This document shows, in pieces, positions 1 to 12,905 of a DNA stretch of 64,000 nt. Numbering within the stretch: position 1 is the stretch's first letter; each line of letters begins with the position of its first letter. Origin of the DNA: Pseudisothecium myosuroides (taxonomy: Eukaryota > Streptophyta > Bryopsida > Hypnales > Lembophyllaceae). The notes beneath the pieces were generated by a model, which was not told the DNA's origin, searched no databases, and saw nothing but the letters and a program-made list of their open reading frames with translations. The position numbers and the translations under genes were made by a program. The DNA lies in the NCBI GenBank assembly GCA_951799445.1, contig OX637293.1, positions 22,444,001 to 22,508,000 on the forward strand, written 5' to 3'.

Positions 1-1085
1 TTAATTGAAACTGCATAAAAATCAAATATTACTTTTGCAAGAGCAAAACTGCCAATTGTATCCTATATTATGCAACATTCTGTGAATGACACAACAGGTA
101 GTTTGTAAGATTATTGGACCCGATTGAATTGTGACTAGGTCATTAAGTTGAACTATCTTAGTGCTTGAGACTCAGTGATAGAACTTAATAAGTTGAAGTT
201 TGACTCAGGGTCTAGGATATTTATTTTAATGTTCTTATAAATGATGTAGTTTATGACAAAGGTCTTTTGGTGTGAGTTGTTCTTCTTCTTTACTATGCAA
301 ACCATTGAGAATGATTGTGTAAAGACAAACTTGATTCATAGGATGCACGTATCAAAACATATGAAATGCTAAATTTTTAAGAATTCAACAAGCTTTTGAC
401 TAAGGAATGCAATCACAATGAAAGAAATCTAATGAGCCACTTACTTATAACACCTTCAAAAAATAATAAATTTAATAGTTGAATTTTAATTATCTATATA
501 TAATATAAATGCCATTTCAAACTATACTAGTGTCGCCATGTGCTGTTGCCACAACATGATATAATACAAAAGTAAAAGTAGTTTTCTAATTTTTTAATTC
601 GTAAAAACTTTAAAATTCAATATCTTCTCTATTAGAAGCCAAAACGCCACAAAACAAAGTCCGTGCATTATTCCTTGTAGAGAACTTTTTCATAGTACAA
701 AAAATGCAACCAGGGGACGCACAGTTTCTAAAATCTCATTGTAACAAAACTAAATAAATTAACTAAATAAAATACAAAACTTCATTTAAGGATATGATTT
801 TAATATTTGTTGTTATACATGTCATTAGCACATAGTGCTGACAAATTTGGGGACTCCTCTCTTTCATCTTCATCTAATAGATTGTAGTCTTCATCTACTA
901 GGTTTTAGTCTTCATCATAATAGCAAGTAAACCTATTCCTCACAAAGGGTAGCACAATAGAGGCCATGACTTGTGTAAATTAAATTATTTAGGTTTTAGT
1001 AGGAAGACTCATACGATTGATGCTTGTTGATTTCTAATTCAAACAAAGGTATTTTTTATACTTTTATTGTGTGACAAGTTCAATA
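1..1085. other. AT-rich intergenic DNA with a shared repeat fragment
   Basis: I see no gene here. The part from about 541 to 690 resembles, on the opposite strand, about 5350-5505 and 40250-40440. The three share the stretch TTTTCTAATTTTTTAATTC, followed by an ACCACAAAACAAAG-like motif. It is therefore a small dispersed repeat of unknown class. Confidence 0.5.
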
Positions 1086-1577
1086 CACTAGAAGAAAATT
1101 GCATTGTACTTGTCAAAAACTATGTTGTACTCAACAAAAAAGTATAGAATAGATTTTGTTGAGGTCTCCCTTTGTGAGGGTTGCTATTATGTGAGTATAG
1201 GAGTGTAAGTCTATGAGCCTAGAATACTACACACCTATGTTATAGGTGTATATACTATAGAAATTGTCTATTATTATAGGATATATATATATTATAAATA
1301 CCTATATTATAGGTGTTTATGATACATACACCTTCTATAGTGTGGTATCTATATTATAAGTACCTATATTGTAGGCTCAATGCTCATAAGCTTGCATTCT
1401 TGGACTCACATACTAGCACCGTTGGTCAAATTCTGTGTTGAAACGTTGGAATGCAAAATTTTGCATTACGAAAGGAGAACTCAATAAAACTGATTCCATA
1501 CTTTTCAGTTGAATACAACGTAGTTTCTATCAAGTAAAACGCAGATTTGACAAGTAAAATGCAGTTTTCTTCTAGTG
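1086..1577. mobile_element. CACTA-type non-autonomous element, 492 bp
   Basis: The left end begins CACTAGAAGAAAA. The right end, read in reverse complement, begins with the same 13 bases, and the similarity runs for about 32 bp (1086-1117 and 1546-1577) with two differences. A 3-bp duplication ATA flanks it (1083-1085 and 1578-1580). CACTA termini plus a 3-bp duplication are diagnostic of the En/Spm superfamily. There is no transposase. The middle (1190-1385) carries repeated short palindromes of the ACCTATNNTATAGGT kind that could fold. Confidence 0.8.
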
Positions 1578-1880
1578 ATATGAACAATACATGCAACAGA
1601 GAAGACTGAAAGAGTCAAATTATATTACTTGAATTATTTTGGCTTCACATCCACTCAGATTAGATGCACCTTTTTTTTGCACGGTTTTAGGTCCTTGACA
1701 TTTGCGGTCATAGGTCTTCATTTTTCTAAACTCTATAATTTTAAAAAAAAATACTTGAAATCCCTGCTCTACGCTCTATGCTCCACGCTCATGCGGCAGC
1801 ATTCCCCCATTGGCGAAGAAGCACAGTAAAAAAATGCGGAACGGAGATCAAGCAACCCTCGGTTGGCAAACACAGAGAAC

Positions 1881-2153
1881 TGTTAGTGGCACCGTAGATG
1901 GGCGGAATTGTAGACATTGGATTCTATCCCCCTTCCTCTCAAACGGGGGAGGGATACCTAGAGGGTTCACTATGAACGGTTCTTTTAGGATTGCAACCTT
2001 CCCTTATGGGTGCCCCTCTTCCCTTGGTTATATAAAATGTGGTCTGGAAAGATCTCCTTTCCATTTGCATCCCCTTGTAACTCTGTTTCCTTGTGCATGT
2101 ATGCCCATTCAATTCAATGAAGCATTTCCCTTTGTTTGTTTATGAATTGTCCA
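1881..2153 (+). repeat. possible solo or truncated LTR
   Basis: The segment starts TGTTAG and ends TCCA, so it has the TG...CA ends of an LTR. A TATA box (TATATAAA, 2029-2036) sits in the middle. The sequence TGGCGACAATAATG follows two bases after the end, where a primer-binding site would lie. TGGCGAC-type binding sites are known from some plant Ty3/gypsy elements; I recall this and did not check it. No second LTR or gag/pol coding is visible, so the call is tentative. Short reading frames across it look incidental. Confidence 0.3.
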
Positions 2154-3130
2154 ATGGCGACAATAATGTAATACAGTGTGTTACAAATCGCAAAGGCCAT
2201 GCATTCACATATTCCACAGATAACATGGCGGTGAAGGTAAACGACTTATAATTGCGACCCTCTTTTTCGAGCAACCCCGTAGCAACTTCTTAAATGAACG
2301 GGAGGTGGTTCACTTCGAAGCCAAGAAGGGTCTACTCGGAATTAAACAAGAAAGTGATTTTAAAATGAGTAGGAACTGGTTTTGAAATGGACTACCAACG
2401 AAGTGAGGGAAATCAAGATGGGCCAACGAAGAAGTGGACGCACATGGGATTTCCCTCACATCGGAGAAATATAAATGCGCTCGTGTTACATTCTGCATCG
2501 TGTCTTCCAATGAAAAAAGGAGGAAAATTTTTGTAGGGCAGCTAAAAACCATCAGGAAGGCGCAACGGCCCTTTCAGAAAGGATCGCTTTTCAAGCCGCC
2601 TACCTTAGAGCGAATCACATGTCCAAATGTTATGTTTTCATTCGTTGTCATCATTTTGTTGGTGACCCCATCCTCGTAATTGCATCCACAATTTTTTCCC
2701 ATTCACTCTTTTCTATGGAGTTTGTTCTTTCTGTCCTATTTTCTTCTGAGGCCAAACCGTGGGGCCCTTAGAAGGCGTGGGAGCAAATGCCCCACAAATT
2801 GCCAACCAAAGAAATAGTGCAATGTCTCCACACTGAACTTCCCCATATTCAACTTCCAAGGAAAGCCCTTTTTCCTCCTGGGTAGGATAAATGAATTCAT
2901 AGTCTGGAGGCCTCGTCAAATCCATGGAAACTAATACTGATGTTAGTCCACTGTCAACCTACATCCCTTCAAACCGGACAACGCCCTATAAAAGTCCCAA
3001 TTTCCGCTGGAAGCCACATGATCTTCTATGGCATCGTCTTTATGCAGTATCAAAATCTATAGAATTCACAAATTTCCCGTCGTACCATGCCATGTTTTAG
3101 CAGATTTTCTACCTACTTGGGACCCGAAAA
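2154..3130. other. no supported gene; possible retroelement leader
   Basis: The GC content is higher than in the surroundings, and only short open frames of 70-80 codons exist, on both strands. None has a recognisable motif or splice pattern. If the LTR call at 1881-2153 is right, this would be the untranslated internal region of a decayed element. Confidence 0.3.
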
Positions 3131-3870
3131 CCACCATTTCTATGGAATACCGCCATTTTAACGAAATTGCCCATCACTCTCGTTTGTCAAGCTAAGGACC
3201 ATTAATTTCTAAGCTCTAGACTAATCAAAGGGAGTGCTCACAATTTTTTTATTTTCTTGGATTGTTGGCCCCATGTGTAAAGCGCCACTTGGTCTGTACA
3301 AAATCGGTCTCCAAAAGAAATATTATGTTGTGTTTCACCTTGGAAGGGTATCAATTAATATCATTGTCATTGTGAGCCTGGTATACATTTTCTGTATATT
3401 GATAGAGAGAATGCCAAGATGAAGCCAATGGATTATAAGCTACTATATCTATGAAAACATGATACAAAGTTGGAACGTCCAGAATTAATATGAAAATAAT
3501 GGCTTCCGGTACCATTTCCAAGGTTAGCGTCCTTCTACAGACTGGTGGCGACATACGATGCCAAGTAACGTTGCTCACGAGCTCTATCTGAGCACAATCA
3601 TGCCCATATATTCAACAAATAAGAAAATCTATATCACGAGGTACAGCGACCAGTTTCTACTCGCAATTCACCATCACTAGAAATAAATGGACTCGCTCTC
3701 TGCCTTCTCATGTCTAATTATATCAGGTTAGTCTTCCAGTTTCTCACGTGGGGCGACTCGATCACTACCCTCCTTTAATGTACTTACGTTACGTTTTGAG
3801 TATTCAAAATCTTCAGTCTTGCTAGTCTGTCTCCCTGTTTTGTGTTTACATCTTATGCATTTACGACAAA
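3131..3870 (+). repeat. partial copy (D) of the large dispersed segment
   Basis: Bases 3150-3172 match the terminus of the hAT-like MITE (CCGCCATTTTAACGAAATTG). Bases 3405-3590 match, in inverse orientation, 57280-57480. Bases 3655-3865 match 17885-18130, including the ATGGACTCGCTCTCTGCC stretch after the TATA position and the CAAAATCTTCAGTCTTGC stretch. In this copy the TATA box has decayed to TAGAAATAAATGG. It carries no supported gene. Confidence 0.6.
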
Positions 3871-4608
3871 CAAACAAACAAACAATCCATCCCTCGGTTG
3901 CACCACAAGCGTGTTACAAACACCACAGAGGCTTGGATTATGGATGATAGTTCAACGAAATTCCCCATTAGTCCAGAACTCAAGCTTCTATTAAACGATA
4001 AGGTGATTCCAACATGGCATCCTCTTTGGAATCTCTTCTATCTGTAAGCTTATCATAAATTTCGTTGAGGGACCCAGCCATAGTTACAGTGAAGGTATGT
4101 AGTTACAACTGGTGAAGTTGAATGTAATGCATGAGAACATTTGTAGCATAATTTAGCGTCAAGATTCCACACTGCTAATTAATCTCGATCATGTTATGAA
4201 TACATTAGCTAGAACAGAGCTCTTTGAGGCAATAACTTCACAGGTTCCTGAACCAATTAGTCAGAGCAGATACATGGCGACCCTTGAGTGTAGTAGAAAC
4301 TAATGTCAATCCCAAGGATGCTTTCAGTACAAAAAGGAAACAAGGTCAGTGTGGGCACCCAGAATCGCCACCTATCATGGAGTATGTATAAGAGGTCCCT
4401 AGGATCCAAGACTTCAATTTCGATACTCTACAAGGTTCTGGATTCATATCTATAGTCAAGTTATTTTGGATTGAAAATCATCTTTCATCCACCTAAACTT
4501 ATAAAAAGGTTCTTGTTTAGCATCCCAAGTGATGAGTGAGCTTGAACCTTAGTCATCTCCATTCATCCAAGAAGGACCCTAAACACTACACTGTGAATTT
4601 TGAAGGTC
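3871..4608. other. no gene seen
   Basis: The stretch is unremarkable AT-rich sequence. It starts with a short CAAA run (3869-3884). I could find no long open frame, inverted termini or relation to other parts of the window. Confidence 0.4.
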
Positions 4609-5816
4609 TTAACCCCTACAGTCCTAGGGCCTTATTTCCATCAAAAACCACTCAAAACTGTCATTTCTATTGCAAAGTGCAAGAAACTTTAAAAGAAATG
4701 TTTTTGCATATCTAATTGTAAAATCTTGCACTAGACTAATATATAAATGTGTAGAAGAAATTTCAAAAACTGTGACCACATAGATTGCCGGGATAGATTG
4801 CAAGATATTTGCATTTAAAGTAAAGAAAATAAAAAATTGCACGTTGCTCAACTAGATTTTTTGGCTTTGAAAGTTTGAATCATCCAAACTTAAAATTTTC
4901 ACACTATTGATTTTTAGATTGAAGAATTGAGTTGATAGTTTAAGAAATTTCAAAAAAAAAGAAGAAAAAAAAACTTAATTACAATTGTCTCATTAAAAAA
5001 CTATTACGTAGAAGTAGGTTCAAGATTGAAGGAAAATCTAGAGTGTTAATAGCTCTCAGATGTAATTGGAACATTATAATCTCAATAGTGAGATTGTTCT
5101 AGCAAAAGATCTTAATCTAGTGAAACTATTGTTGTTTTTAAATTGTGAAAATTGAGTTTAGAAATGAATTCTACAAGTTATTTTTTTAATAAAGATGCAT
5201 GCTCTAATTGCCCAAAAAATAAGATTGTCCATAACTTTCACATAATAAATTGGTAATTATAATTATCTTGAGTTAGGCTATTTCTTTTGGTTGTCTATTA
5301 TAGTGAGATCTCCAAAAGCTTGCATCTTTCATGCGCGTTCTTAGTACTGTCAAAAAGCTCTCTGTGCACGGGCTTTGTTTTGTGGTGTTTGGACCTACGG
5401 TGTAAAAATTATTGAATTTCAAAGTTTTTTATGAATTAAAAAATTAGAAAAATATTTTTGCATGGCAACTATGGCAAGATTGGCAACGGCACAGTACACA
5501 ATAGTGTAAATGGAATGAAGCAAAGCTTTCCATGTAGATAAATTTACAATCTATGAGTCAAAAATAAATTTTAAATTTGTTTAAAATTGTATTGTAGGGG
5601 GGTTCTGCCTCTCCACCTAGAAAAGGATTTAAATTGTGCCATAACTTTTGCTCTTGGGCACCAAATGAATTGAGATAAAATTATATATTAAAAAAGCTAA
5701 TGTGTTTTTCTATCGTTACAAAAAGTTTCAAGAAATTATGATAAACATTGAGACCGCAGGAGCCTATCCAAAATCCATTTTGTCTTGTGAGGAGACAATG
5801 GGACTTTAGAGATTAA
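4609..5816 (+). mobile_element. decayed TTAA-type (piggyBac-like) element with an internal insertion
   Basis: The left end TTAACCCCTACAGTCCT matches the family terminus. The next ~600 bp follow the 20221-21161 copy motif by motif: CTGCCATTTCTAT-like, the TTGCACTAGACTA region, AGAAGTAGGTNCAAGAT, and GAGATTGTTCTAGCAA. The right end GGGACTTTAGAGATTAA is a worn GGTCCTTTAGGGGTTAA. Bases about 5250-5515 are extra compared with the other copies and are related to 541-690 and 40250-40440. There is no open frame of note. Confidence 0.65.
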
Positions 5817-6046
5817 ATAGACATGGTATTTGGTACCAATGGATCACAATTTCCTCCAAAACGTCACTAATTGAGTGTCCATGGTTATTGTTATTCACTC
5901 TTGATTTTAATATTAATCTGTAGGAGCTTGCACTAAATTGACTAAACTTGTATGTAAACATGTGGCAAAAATTTCACATAGTTTGATCGCACATGTTATA
6001 ATCTATGAGGTCAAAATTTCTTTAAAATTTAATGATCCTATAAACC
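5817..6046. other. spacer with a repeated 39-bp motif
   Basis: The block CAATTTCCTCCAAAACGTCA and what follows it (5848-5886) recurs at 38803-38842. It also recurs, inverted, near 60995-61030. This is a fragment of another dispersed repeat, and no gene is visible. Confidence 0.4.
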
Positions 6047-6608
6047 TTAACACCTAAAGGACTAAATATCCATTCAACTTATGCAAAAAAAATTGGGTAG
6101 ATTCCAATGAAATCAATTTTAACTAGATGTTCATGAAATTTTGACACAAGGTATGAACATGTATCTTCTTAATGCAAATATAATTTTTTTTCCAACTGGG
6201 TCCTAAGATCAAAAGTTATACTTCTCTAAATTTTTTGGGCAGCATGTGCAAAACTTCTCCTATAAAATTTGGCAAGTATATAATTTACATGATATAGAAT
6301 GTAAAATTTCAAAAAAAATTACCATATGTAGTGTAAGAATCTCACTTGAGGAGGAGCCTTAAATCCCTTGGCCCTATGAAGCAAGGTCAAAAAAAACTTT
6401 TCTTTTAACTTCAAATATTATAATCTTTCAATCCATGCAATCAGAGTTTTTGAATTTTTTTTCCACACATTTCTATAGTAGTCTAGTGCAAAACTTTTAT
6501 GGTTGAATTTTGAGGGGGGGAAAAAATTCATTTTTTTCTTATTGCCCTAAAAAATCACAGTTTTTCAAAATTTCTTTGTGAAATGTAACCCATTCCTATA
6601 GGGGTTAA
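6047..6608 (-). mobile_element. TTAA-type element, 562 bp
   Basis: It starts TTAACACCTAAAGGACT and ends CCTATAGGGGTTAA, both versions of the family terminus. TTAA lies at 6047-6050 and 6605-6608. The right half, read on the minus strand, resembles the left half of the 20221 copy (the CCACACATTT...CTAGTGCAAAAC region). The element is therefore in reverse orientation and shortened inside. It has no coding capacity. Confidence 0.55.
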
Positions 6609-8160
6609 ACTTCATGTGTACCTCTCTTGGTGTAAGTTTGCGTTCCACCCCTTTCTTGTAAGAGTGGGACCTAACCTCAATTTAGGAAACTAAATGCGAT
6701 TAGATTTCATGTAATGGGTGATTGTGTGAGTATTTCTAACTCCACCCTTGAGTCAGAAAGTTACACACGAGCTCTAGCAGCTATTTTGTTGGAGATTTAC
6801 TCCTGATCAGGTGATTCCTAATTATGTTTTCGCCTTCCAAGCAATTGACACTTTTTGTGACTCGTAATCCTATAAAAATTCACTAATTCTAAGAAAAAAA
6901 CTATTTGTTAACTAGTTAAAAGGTTATGGTTAAGTAAAATGGGAAAAAGAAAGCAAAATCTAATCTAACTAAAATTTTATCTAAGCACCCTTTTAGAATA
7001 TAATTTCCCTTTCCCAAAATGGTAAAGAAAGTTAGATTCCGAGATTCCTAGCAAAAGTTACCACGGTCGAAGTTCGGCCCTTTATTGGCTAAAACTTCAT
7101 CCACTAATCTAAAATAGCAAATCAATTCTAAATAATTCTAAATTTTAGGGTTAGGTTATTATTTTGATTAAGTTCCGGATTATTAAGATTATTTGGAATT
7201 TTGACCTTTTTGGATGTTTTTCATCCAAAGTAGCCTCAAACTTCATCCAACCTTTTACCCTTCAAAAATAAAGTATTTTTTTAAAATAAAAAGGGATTTT
7301 GGAATCTTTTCAGATTCCTTGTTTGATTCCACCTTAAAATATTCCTTAAAGATTTCTTTGGATGAAAACTTTATGGTTAAGTTTAATTGTTAGTAACTTC
7401 TTTGTTCCTTGGTTAATCTTTAAGTGTGATTCGGTTTTGGAAAACTCTAAAAATTACCTATCAAGTTCCAGATTCTAACTTAAATCCTAAAATTCTAATC
7501 TAAAAACTAACTTCTAAAAGCAATGATTCTAATTTCAATTTAAAGGAAAAAACAAAGCAAAAGAAAAGAGAAAAATTAACATACCTCTATGTCCATCGAC
7601 GCCATGGTTCCGTCATCGCACATGACTAGCATATTAGATTCAAAATATCCGTCATCCTTCATCATGTGTGCTCCGTCTATTTGATGCAATTTTGGTGTCA
7701 GAATGTTTGGAAAACCTTCCTTTCTACATTCTTTTGAGCTAATTCCGTACAGAAGTGGTTAGTTTGAAGTATTTAACTTAATTCCTTGAGTTTAGGATTT
7801 TATGTTAAATTTCTAATGGTTTTTAGTTGGTTTCTAAACAATTCTTTGAAATAAAATAAACTTCAAGGCCCTATTGCCAAATACCTTGAAGGTTTATTTT
7901 ATTTGAGAATTAAATTAAGAGATTAATATCTTCCAATTTAATAATATTTCAATGAATATTTGTTATTCATTAGTTTATTGTTTTTTGTTGGATTAATTTA
8001 ATATTTTTGTTGACTTTGTCTTTTTCTATTTGGCTTATTAGGCCTAATAAAACAAAACCTAAATCAACATTCAACCTACTAATTCCTTCTAAAAATCCTA
8101 ATTGATAGAAAAAAACAAATTCTTCAATAGTAAAAGGAATAAAACCAAAGAACTATTCCA
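6609..8160. other. no supported gene; AT-rich, possibly old retroelement DNA
   Basis: I see no open frame with features of a protein. Short runs of repeated wording (TTCTAATCTAAAA and variants) occur around 7450-7520. The stretch may belong with 9051-11639 to a worn-out retroelement, but I found no termini. Confidence 0.3.
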
Positions 8161-8395
8161 AATGAATAGTAAATGAATAGTAAAGAAAGAATAAAAAACA
8201 ACAAATTGTCCCGAAATGAATTGTAAATGAATAGAAAAAGAATAAAAAACCGCGCCAAATCCAAAATGAATAGTAAATGAATAGTAAAGAAAAGAATATA
8301 AAAAAAAAATTTGTCCCGAAATGAATAGTAAATGAATAGTAACGGAATAAAAACCAAAACAAATCCAAAATGAATAGTAAATGAATAGGAAAAGT
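8161..8395. repeat. dimeric tandem repeat, ~104-bp period
   Basis: AATGAATAGTAAATGAATAG blocks start at 8161, 8215, 8265, 8320 and 8369. The spacers between them alternate between an AAATTGTCCCG type and a CCAAATCC type. The real unit is therefore a pair of ~52-bp monomers repeated about every 104 bp. Two long minus-strand open frames rich in Phe, Tyr and Ile come only from this repeat. Confidence 0.75.
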
Positions 8396-8903
8396 ACAAC
8401 AATACAAAAACAAAACCCACGTGAATAGTTAGATTCGTTAGAGATATTAGTTTTCTATTCCTAATTCCTTCTCAAGCCGCCACTTTGTCTTCTTTAAGTG
8501 TTTTTTTATTCAAGTTTGGTTGTCATTTGGAATGGGCTATGGAGTTTGAGAGTTGTGGATGTGCGTATTGTAAGTGAGTTTGAATTTTAAGTTATGACAA
8601 ACCAAAGTTTTAGAGAAAAAAATCAAAAGTGGGTTGGTGTGGCGAGCAACGGCGTAACCTTTTTGTGTTTGATTTTTGTTTCAATGAGTTTTTCTCAAAC
8701 TTTGTGTGAGTTTTCCAAGGGAAATTGGATTTTCAGTCCCCTGGACTCCCTGGATCACCCCCAGCGACCTCCCAACTCCTTCCCCGTGGCCACGTGGCGC
8801 TGCCCGGTTGGCTGCAGCTCCGGTATTCCCCGTTCCCTCTAGCCCGTTCCCGATGGTTCGGCTTCCTCATACCTGGCTCCGATATCAGACCGGCAGTGGT
8901 CTG
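8396..8903. other. no supported gene; GC-rich patch
   Basis: Bases 8740-8880 form a GC-rich patch of several hundred bases with three overlapping short plus-strand frames and no recognisable motif. It may be the edge of a decayed element. Confidence 0.3.
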
Positions 8904-9050
8904 CTTTTGTAAACTGGATGCTAGTTCGGCTTTTGTAAAACTGGATGCTAGTCTGCTTTTGAAAAATTGGATGATGGTTCGGCTTGTGTAAACTGGATGC
9001 TGGTTTTGGCTTTTGTAAAATTGGATGTTGATTCTGGCTCTTGTAAATTG
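8904..9050. repeat. short tandem repeat, ~30-bp unit
   Basis: About five diverged units are built on CTTTTGTAAACTGGATGCT, each separated by a TAGTTCGG or TGGTTCGG-like link. Reading frames through it are short. Confidence 0.7.
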
Positions 9051-11639
9051 AAAAAAAGACTAAGCTAAAAATTAACTAACTATAAAAATAAATAAGCTCT
9101 AACTAACTAGTGGTTATGGATTTTTTGGGTTGAAAATAAAAGGGAACTAAACTAAATCTAAGGTTCTTTTGGGAAACTTTACTAAGCAAAATAAACTAAA
9201 CTTACCGATATTTTTGGATTTTTGAGGTAAACTAAGCAAAATGAACTAAACTAAACTAAAGACTTAAACTATCAACGAAGATCCAAACTTTGGCAATGGA
9301 AATGAAAAGCAAATGAGCAAATTCCAGCGGAAGAAAGGGAGCCACTAAGTGTGGGTTCTTGGCTTAAGTAGCCAACACACCGTGGATTTTTTTTTCCAAT
9401 TATTCTTTTTCCTTTTCAAGTGTTCAAGGTAAATTTTGTTCGAGGTGAAAGCTTTGCCGTGCGGGGGCAACCCCAGGCTAAACTCGTGCAATGTGGCCCA
9501 AAAAGTGTCCATGGATGTTTCAACCCTTATATGAGGTGCACATGACAGTGCTTAAACCAAAAATTAAGGATTAAGAGAATTCCCAAGGTATCAAATGGTT
9601 TTAATTCCTAAATGAGGTACACATGATAGTGTTTAAACCAAAATTTAGGAGTTAAGTCACACCAAACTTTGTTATACAACGAAGTTTGGCCGGTATTTTG
9701 AGTGTTAGAATCTTTTGGTGAAGACTAGCTTCACCACCTTAAGAATTTTGCCTCAATAGCTGTTGCAAAACATAAAATTAGTACACAAACAAAGTATGCA
9801 AGTTTTGGGGGATAAAACCTTCCAAAAGTATGATTTTAGTGTGGTTTTGATGGTTAAAAAGTGAACCCTGAGTCCTCTAACCAAATCCTCCACTAAAAGA
9901 AAGCAAAGAAAGCAAAATGAGCAAAAGGTGATTAAAATTTGGTCTAACTAAATGCTTCCGACAAAGTCGGTAAGCAAAGTGAACAAAAAAGAGTCTCTAC
10001 ACTCCGACAGAATGTTGATAGGCAAATAATGGGGTATGAGAAACTTCGGAGGGGGGCCTTATATACTCGCTAGAAGGCCCCACCACTTTAGTTTACCATG
10101 AGATATTAGTGTTTTTACTCAAAAACTACCCTAAGCTAAAGTCTAAACTACCCTAAGATATTTGCTAAATAATCTTTGTTTAATCTTTAGAATTTTCTAG
10201 AACAAGCCTTAATTAGGAAGGAAATCTTGTCCAAATAAAATCTAAGATTTTTCCAAAAGATATTTAGGAAATTAACTATTTTGACCTTGAGATATTTCGT
10301 GATTAACCCTAGAATATTTTCGAATATTCTTAGTTTAAACTAAATTGTCTTTTAAAGGAAAGATTTGAAATCTTAACTAAATCCAATCTTCACTTTCCAC
10401 CAAGATATTTTGTAATTTAACTTTGAATTACCGCTAATTACTCTAAAAAAGTCAAACTTACGGCTGAACTCTTCCTATCTTCTTGAGAACAACTCCAAAT
10501 TGAAAATCGATTGCGCCATCGCGTTCAGAAGACCCCAATTAGTCTTGCAATTGCCTTGCTCCCTGCTTTCAAGTTGTACATACTTGTAAATACTAGTAAC
10601 GATAATTTCAAAGAAAAGTCAAAATCCCAACTAATGGAATTTGAATTTTCCGAGAAAACTGACTAGCTAGGGTTGCTTGGAAGGTTTTTGAGAGTAAGAA
10701 AACATTCCTTGTTTGCAACATTCGGACACCGCTAGCTCCTGGTTCGCCGGTCAACCCGCCACCATGATGTAAATTCTTGTTAAATTCAATGTCGTTGCCG
10801 ATTCTGGTACTTCTAACTATTAGAAAGTCTTCAAACTTGACTGGTCACTTATTTAATACATAAAATTCTAACCTAATTTTTAGTGAGATTTTACCATACT
10901 CTGGATAATTTCTATAAAATTACCATCAGTTTCAAAGGCGGTTGACTTCCCATGGAGTCATCGTGGAGTTTTGTAAAATCCCGAAACTTTTGGGCAATCT
11001 TCTAGAAAGTGTCTAAAAGCCAAGGGCAAAATCAAACTTCCAATAAAGATGCTAACTTTAGCAGTTCCTTAATAATTTCCGCCCGAGGGGGAAATTAATC
11101 TGGTACCCGGGGTTTGTCGTGGATGATTAGTTCTGCTGTTGACCTCTTGGCATGCTTTTACCCTAAAAGCACCTTTCTGTAAGCTCCAATCACCTCGCCC
11201 TTCTTCTACTTTACATTCTGGTTTGTATTCTTCAACATTTGCAGGTCTTCACATAACTAATTCAAATTCTACATGAATTGGATCTACTCACTTCTAAACC
11301 TGAATATAGACTCTTGTGATTCAGCCAGGCTGTCACATGTGCTCACATGTCGAGTTTTACATGGACAAGACACTAGAATTGGCTAATTCTCACATCCTCA
11401 CATCTCTCTAAAGCATTAATATGGATTCTAAGACACTAAATTAAGACCTAAAACATAGAAAAACAAAGTATTTTGTGCTTTCCATGATTTTAGACAGACT
11501 CCTCACTAATTTGGTAGGGACTTCTATCAAACTCCTCTCAACTACTAATTCATGCTATTTTGCATGAATTAACACTAAAAAGTAACAATCAATTGCGAAA
11601 AATAAACCCAGAGTTCTAGGTGCTAACCTGAGGGCTCAC
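9051..11639. other. no supported gene; minus-strand TATA-like site and a small duplication
   Basis: No protein-like frame is visible. A good TATA sequence, TATATAAGG, reads on the minus strand at 10057-10065, followed by GC-rich sequence. This is what an LTR promoter of a minus-strand retroelement could look like, but no LTR pair was found. Bases 9525-9655 contain two diverged copies of a ~75-bp unit (GAGGTNCACATGANAGTG, then TTTAAACCAAAA). Confidence 0.3.
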
Positions 11640-12365
11640 AGATTGCACGAAACACTTGTACTATTTTATATCACATGTTGCATTTTGATTTGTTTTTTGG
11701 CCATAACTTTTGTATTTTGGCTCGAAATGACTCAAAATTTACAAATAAGTTATTCATGACTATTATACACATTGTCTAAATTTTTGGAATCTAAAAAAAA
11801 ATGTTTTACTATACAAAAATAGCCCCCAATTATATGTCACACTTGCCAATTTTATTTTTTTTAACAAAGTAGTACCTAAATAAATGAATTCGGGGCTGAA
11901 ATTTAGAAGAAATGGTCTTGTAGTATACCTCTAGCTATTGTTCAAAGTATTTTTAAAATTATTTAACTATATATTATGTAGAAGTTCACAAAGTGAGTCT
12001 CTTTCTACTTGCATTTTGAAACATCTAAAAAAAAATTTGATGGTTTTTTTGGTGAATGACCATCTCTATAAAGTTGCTACAAATGGCCAGTTTTAGTTTT
12101 CTTCATTTAATGTATTTCCTATTTTTTACTAATTAAAACATCAAAGTATGCATTTTCTAGAGATTTGGCACTTTTCTAGTTCTCCTACTTAAAGAACTTT
12201 TCTATGATTTTCCTTTGGTGGTTACCTTCATCTTATAGGTGTATATATTGGCCATATTTTTAAAAAAAATTAAAAATTATTTTTCTAATTTTATAGTACT
12301 CCAGAAAAAAAAACATGAATACTATAAAACGCAACAATACCGGTAGGTGTTTTGTGCAATCACCC
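11640..12365 (+). mobile_element. GGGTGATTGCA-family element (left end worn)
   Basis: The left side GATTGCACGAAACACTTGT and the right end ACAAAACACC...CAATCACCC (inverted) match the family. The inside runs parallel to the 12906-13637 copy: GGCCATAACTTTTG, then GACTATTATACAC, ACTTGCCAATTTT, and TTGAGATTTGGCAC-like text near the right. The leftmost bases are altered, so no target duplication can be read. Confidence 0.7.
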
Positions 12366-12905
12366 TAATCATACCTTCTTATATCTCTAAAAAATATAGG
12401 TTAAATAAAAATTCAAATGCAACCTAAAATTAGAAGCAAATTAGGGATATAAAAGAAGGTGACATTTAATGATTTTAGAATAACTCTATAGTAATTTACC
12501 AAAGTGAGAATATTTTAAATTAGTGCTTGTTGAAATAATATTGTATCATAATATTTATTTGTAAAAAATGGAATTTTGAAGTTACTTATTTTGTTGGTGT
12601 CTTTGAGACACTAAATTTGTATCCTTGCTAACATAATGAGTCAATATAACTATAACTAATGCAACATAATAAAAATATTGTAGATAGGACTATATACTGT
12701 AGTAGATCTAACGTAAAATAATTCTAAAAGTAAATAATTTTAAAAAATTTACTTTTTAAAATTCTTGTATATGATGGTAAAGTAGATAATACTAAAAACT
12801 CATCATTAAATTTCATATTGCATTTTTTGCAAAAGTAATCAATTTGATACATGAGTAATTGAGGAGTAAATTTGCTATCACACTAAAATAGTGGACAATT
12901 GTATA

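Noticed and set aside
8124..8420. Two long overlapping minus-strand frames rich in Phe, Tyr and Ile
   Set aside because: They arise from the AATGAATAGTAA tandem repeat, which is open in several frames at once.
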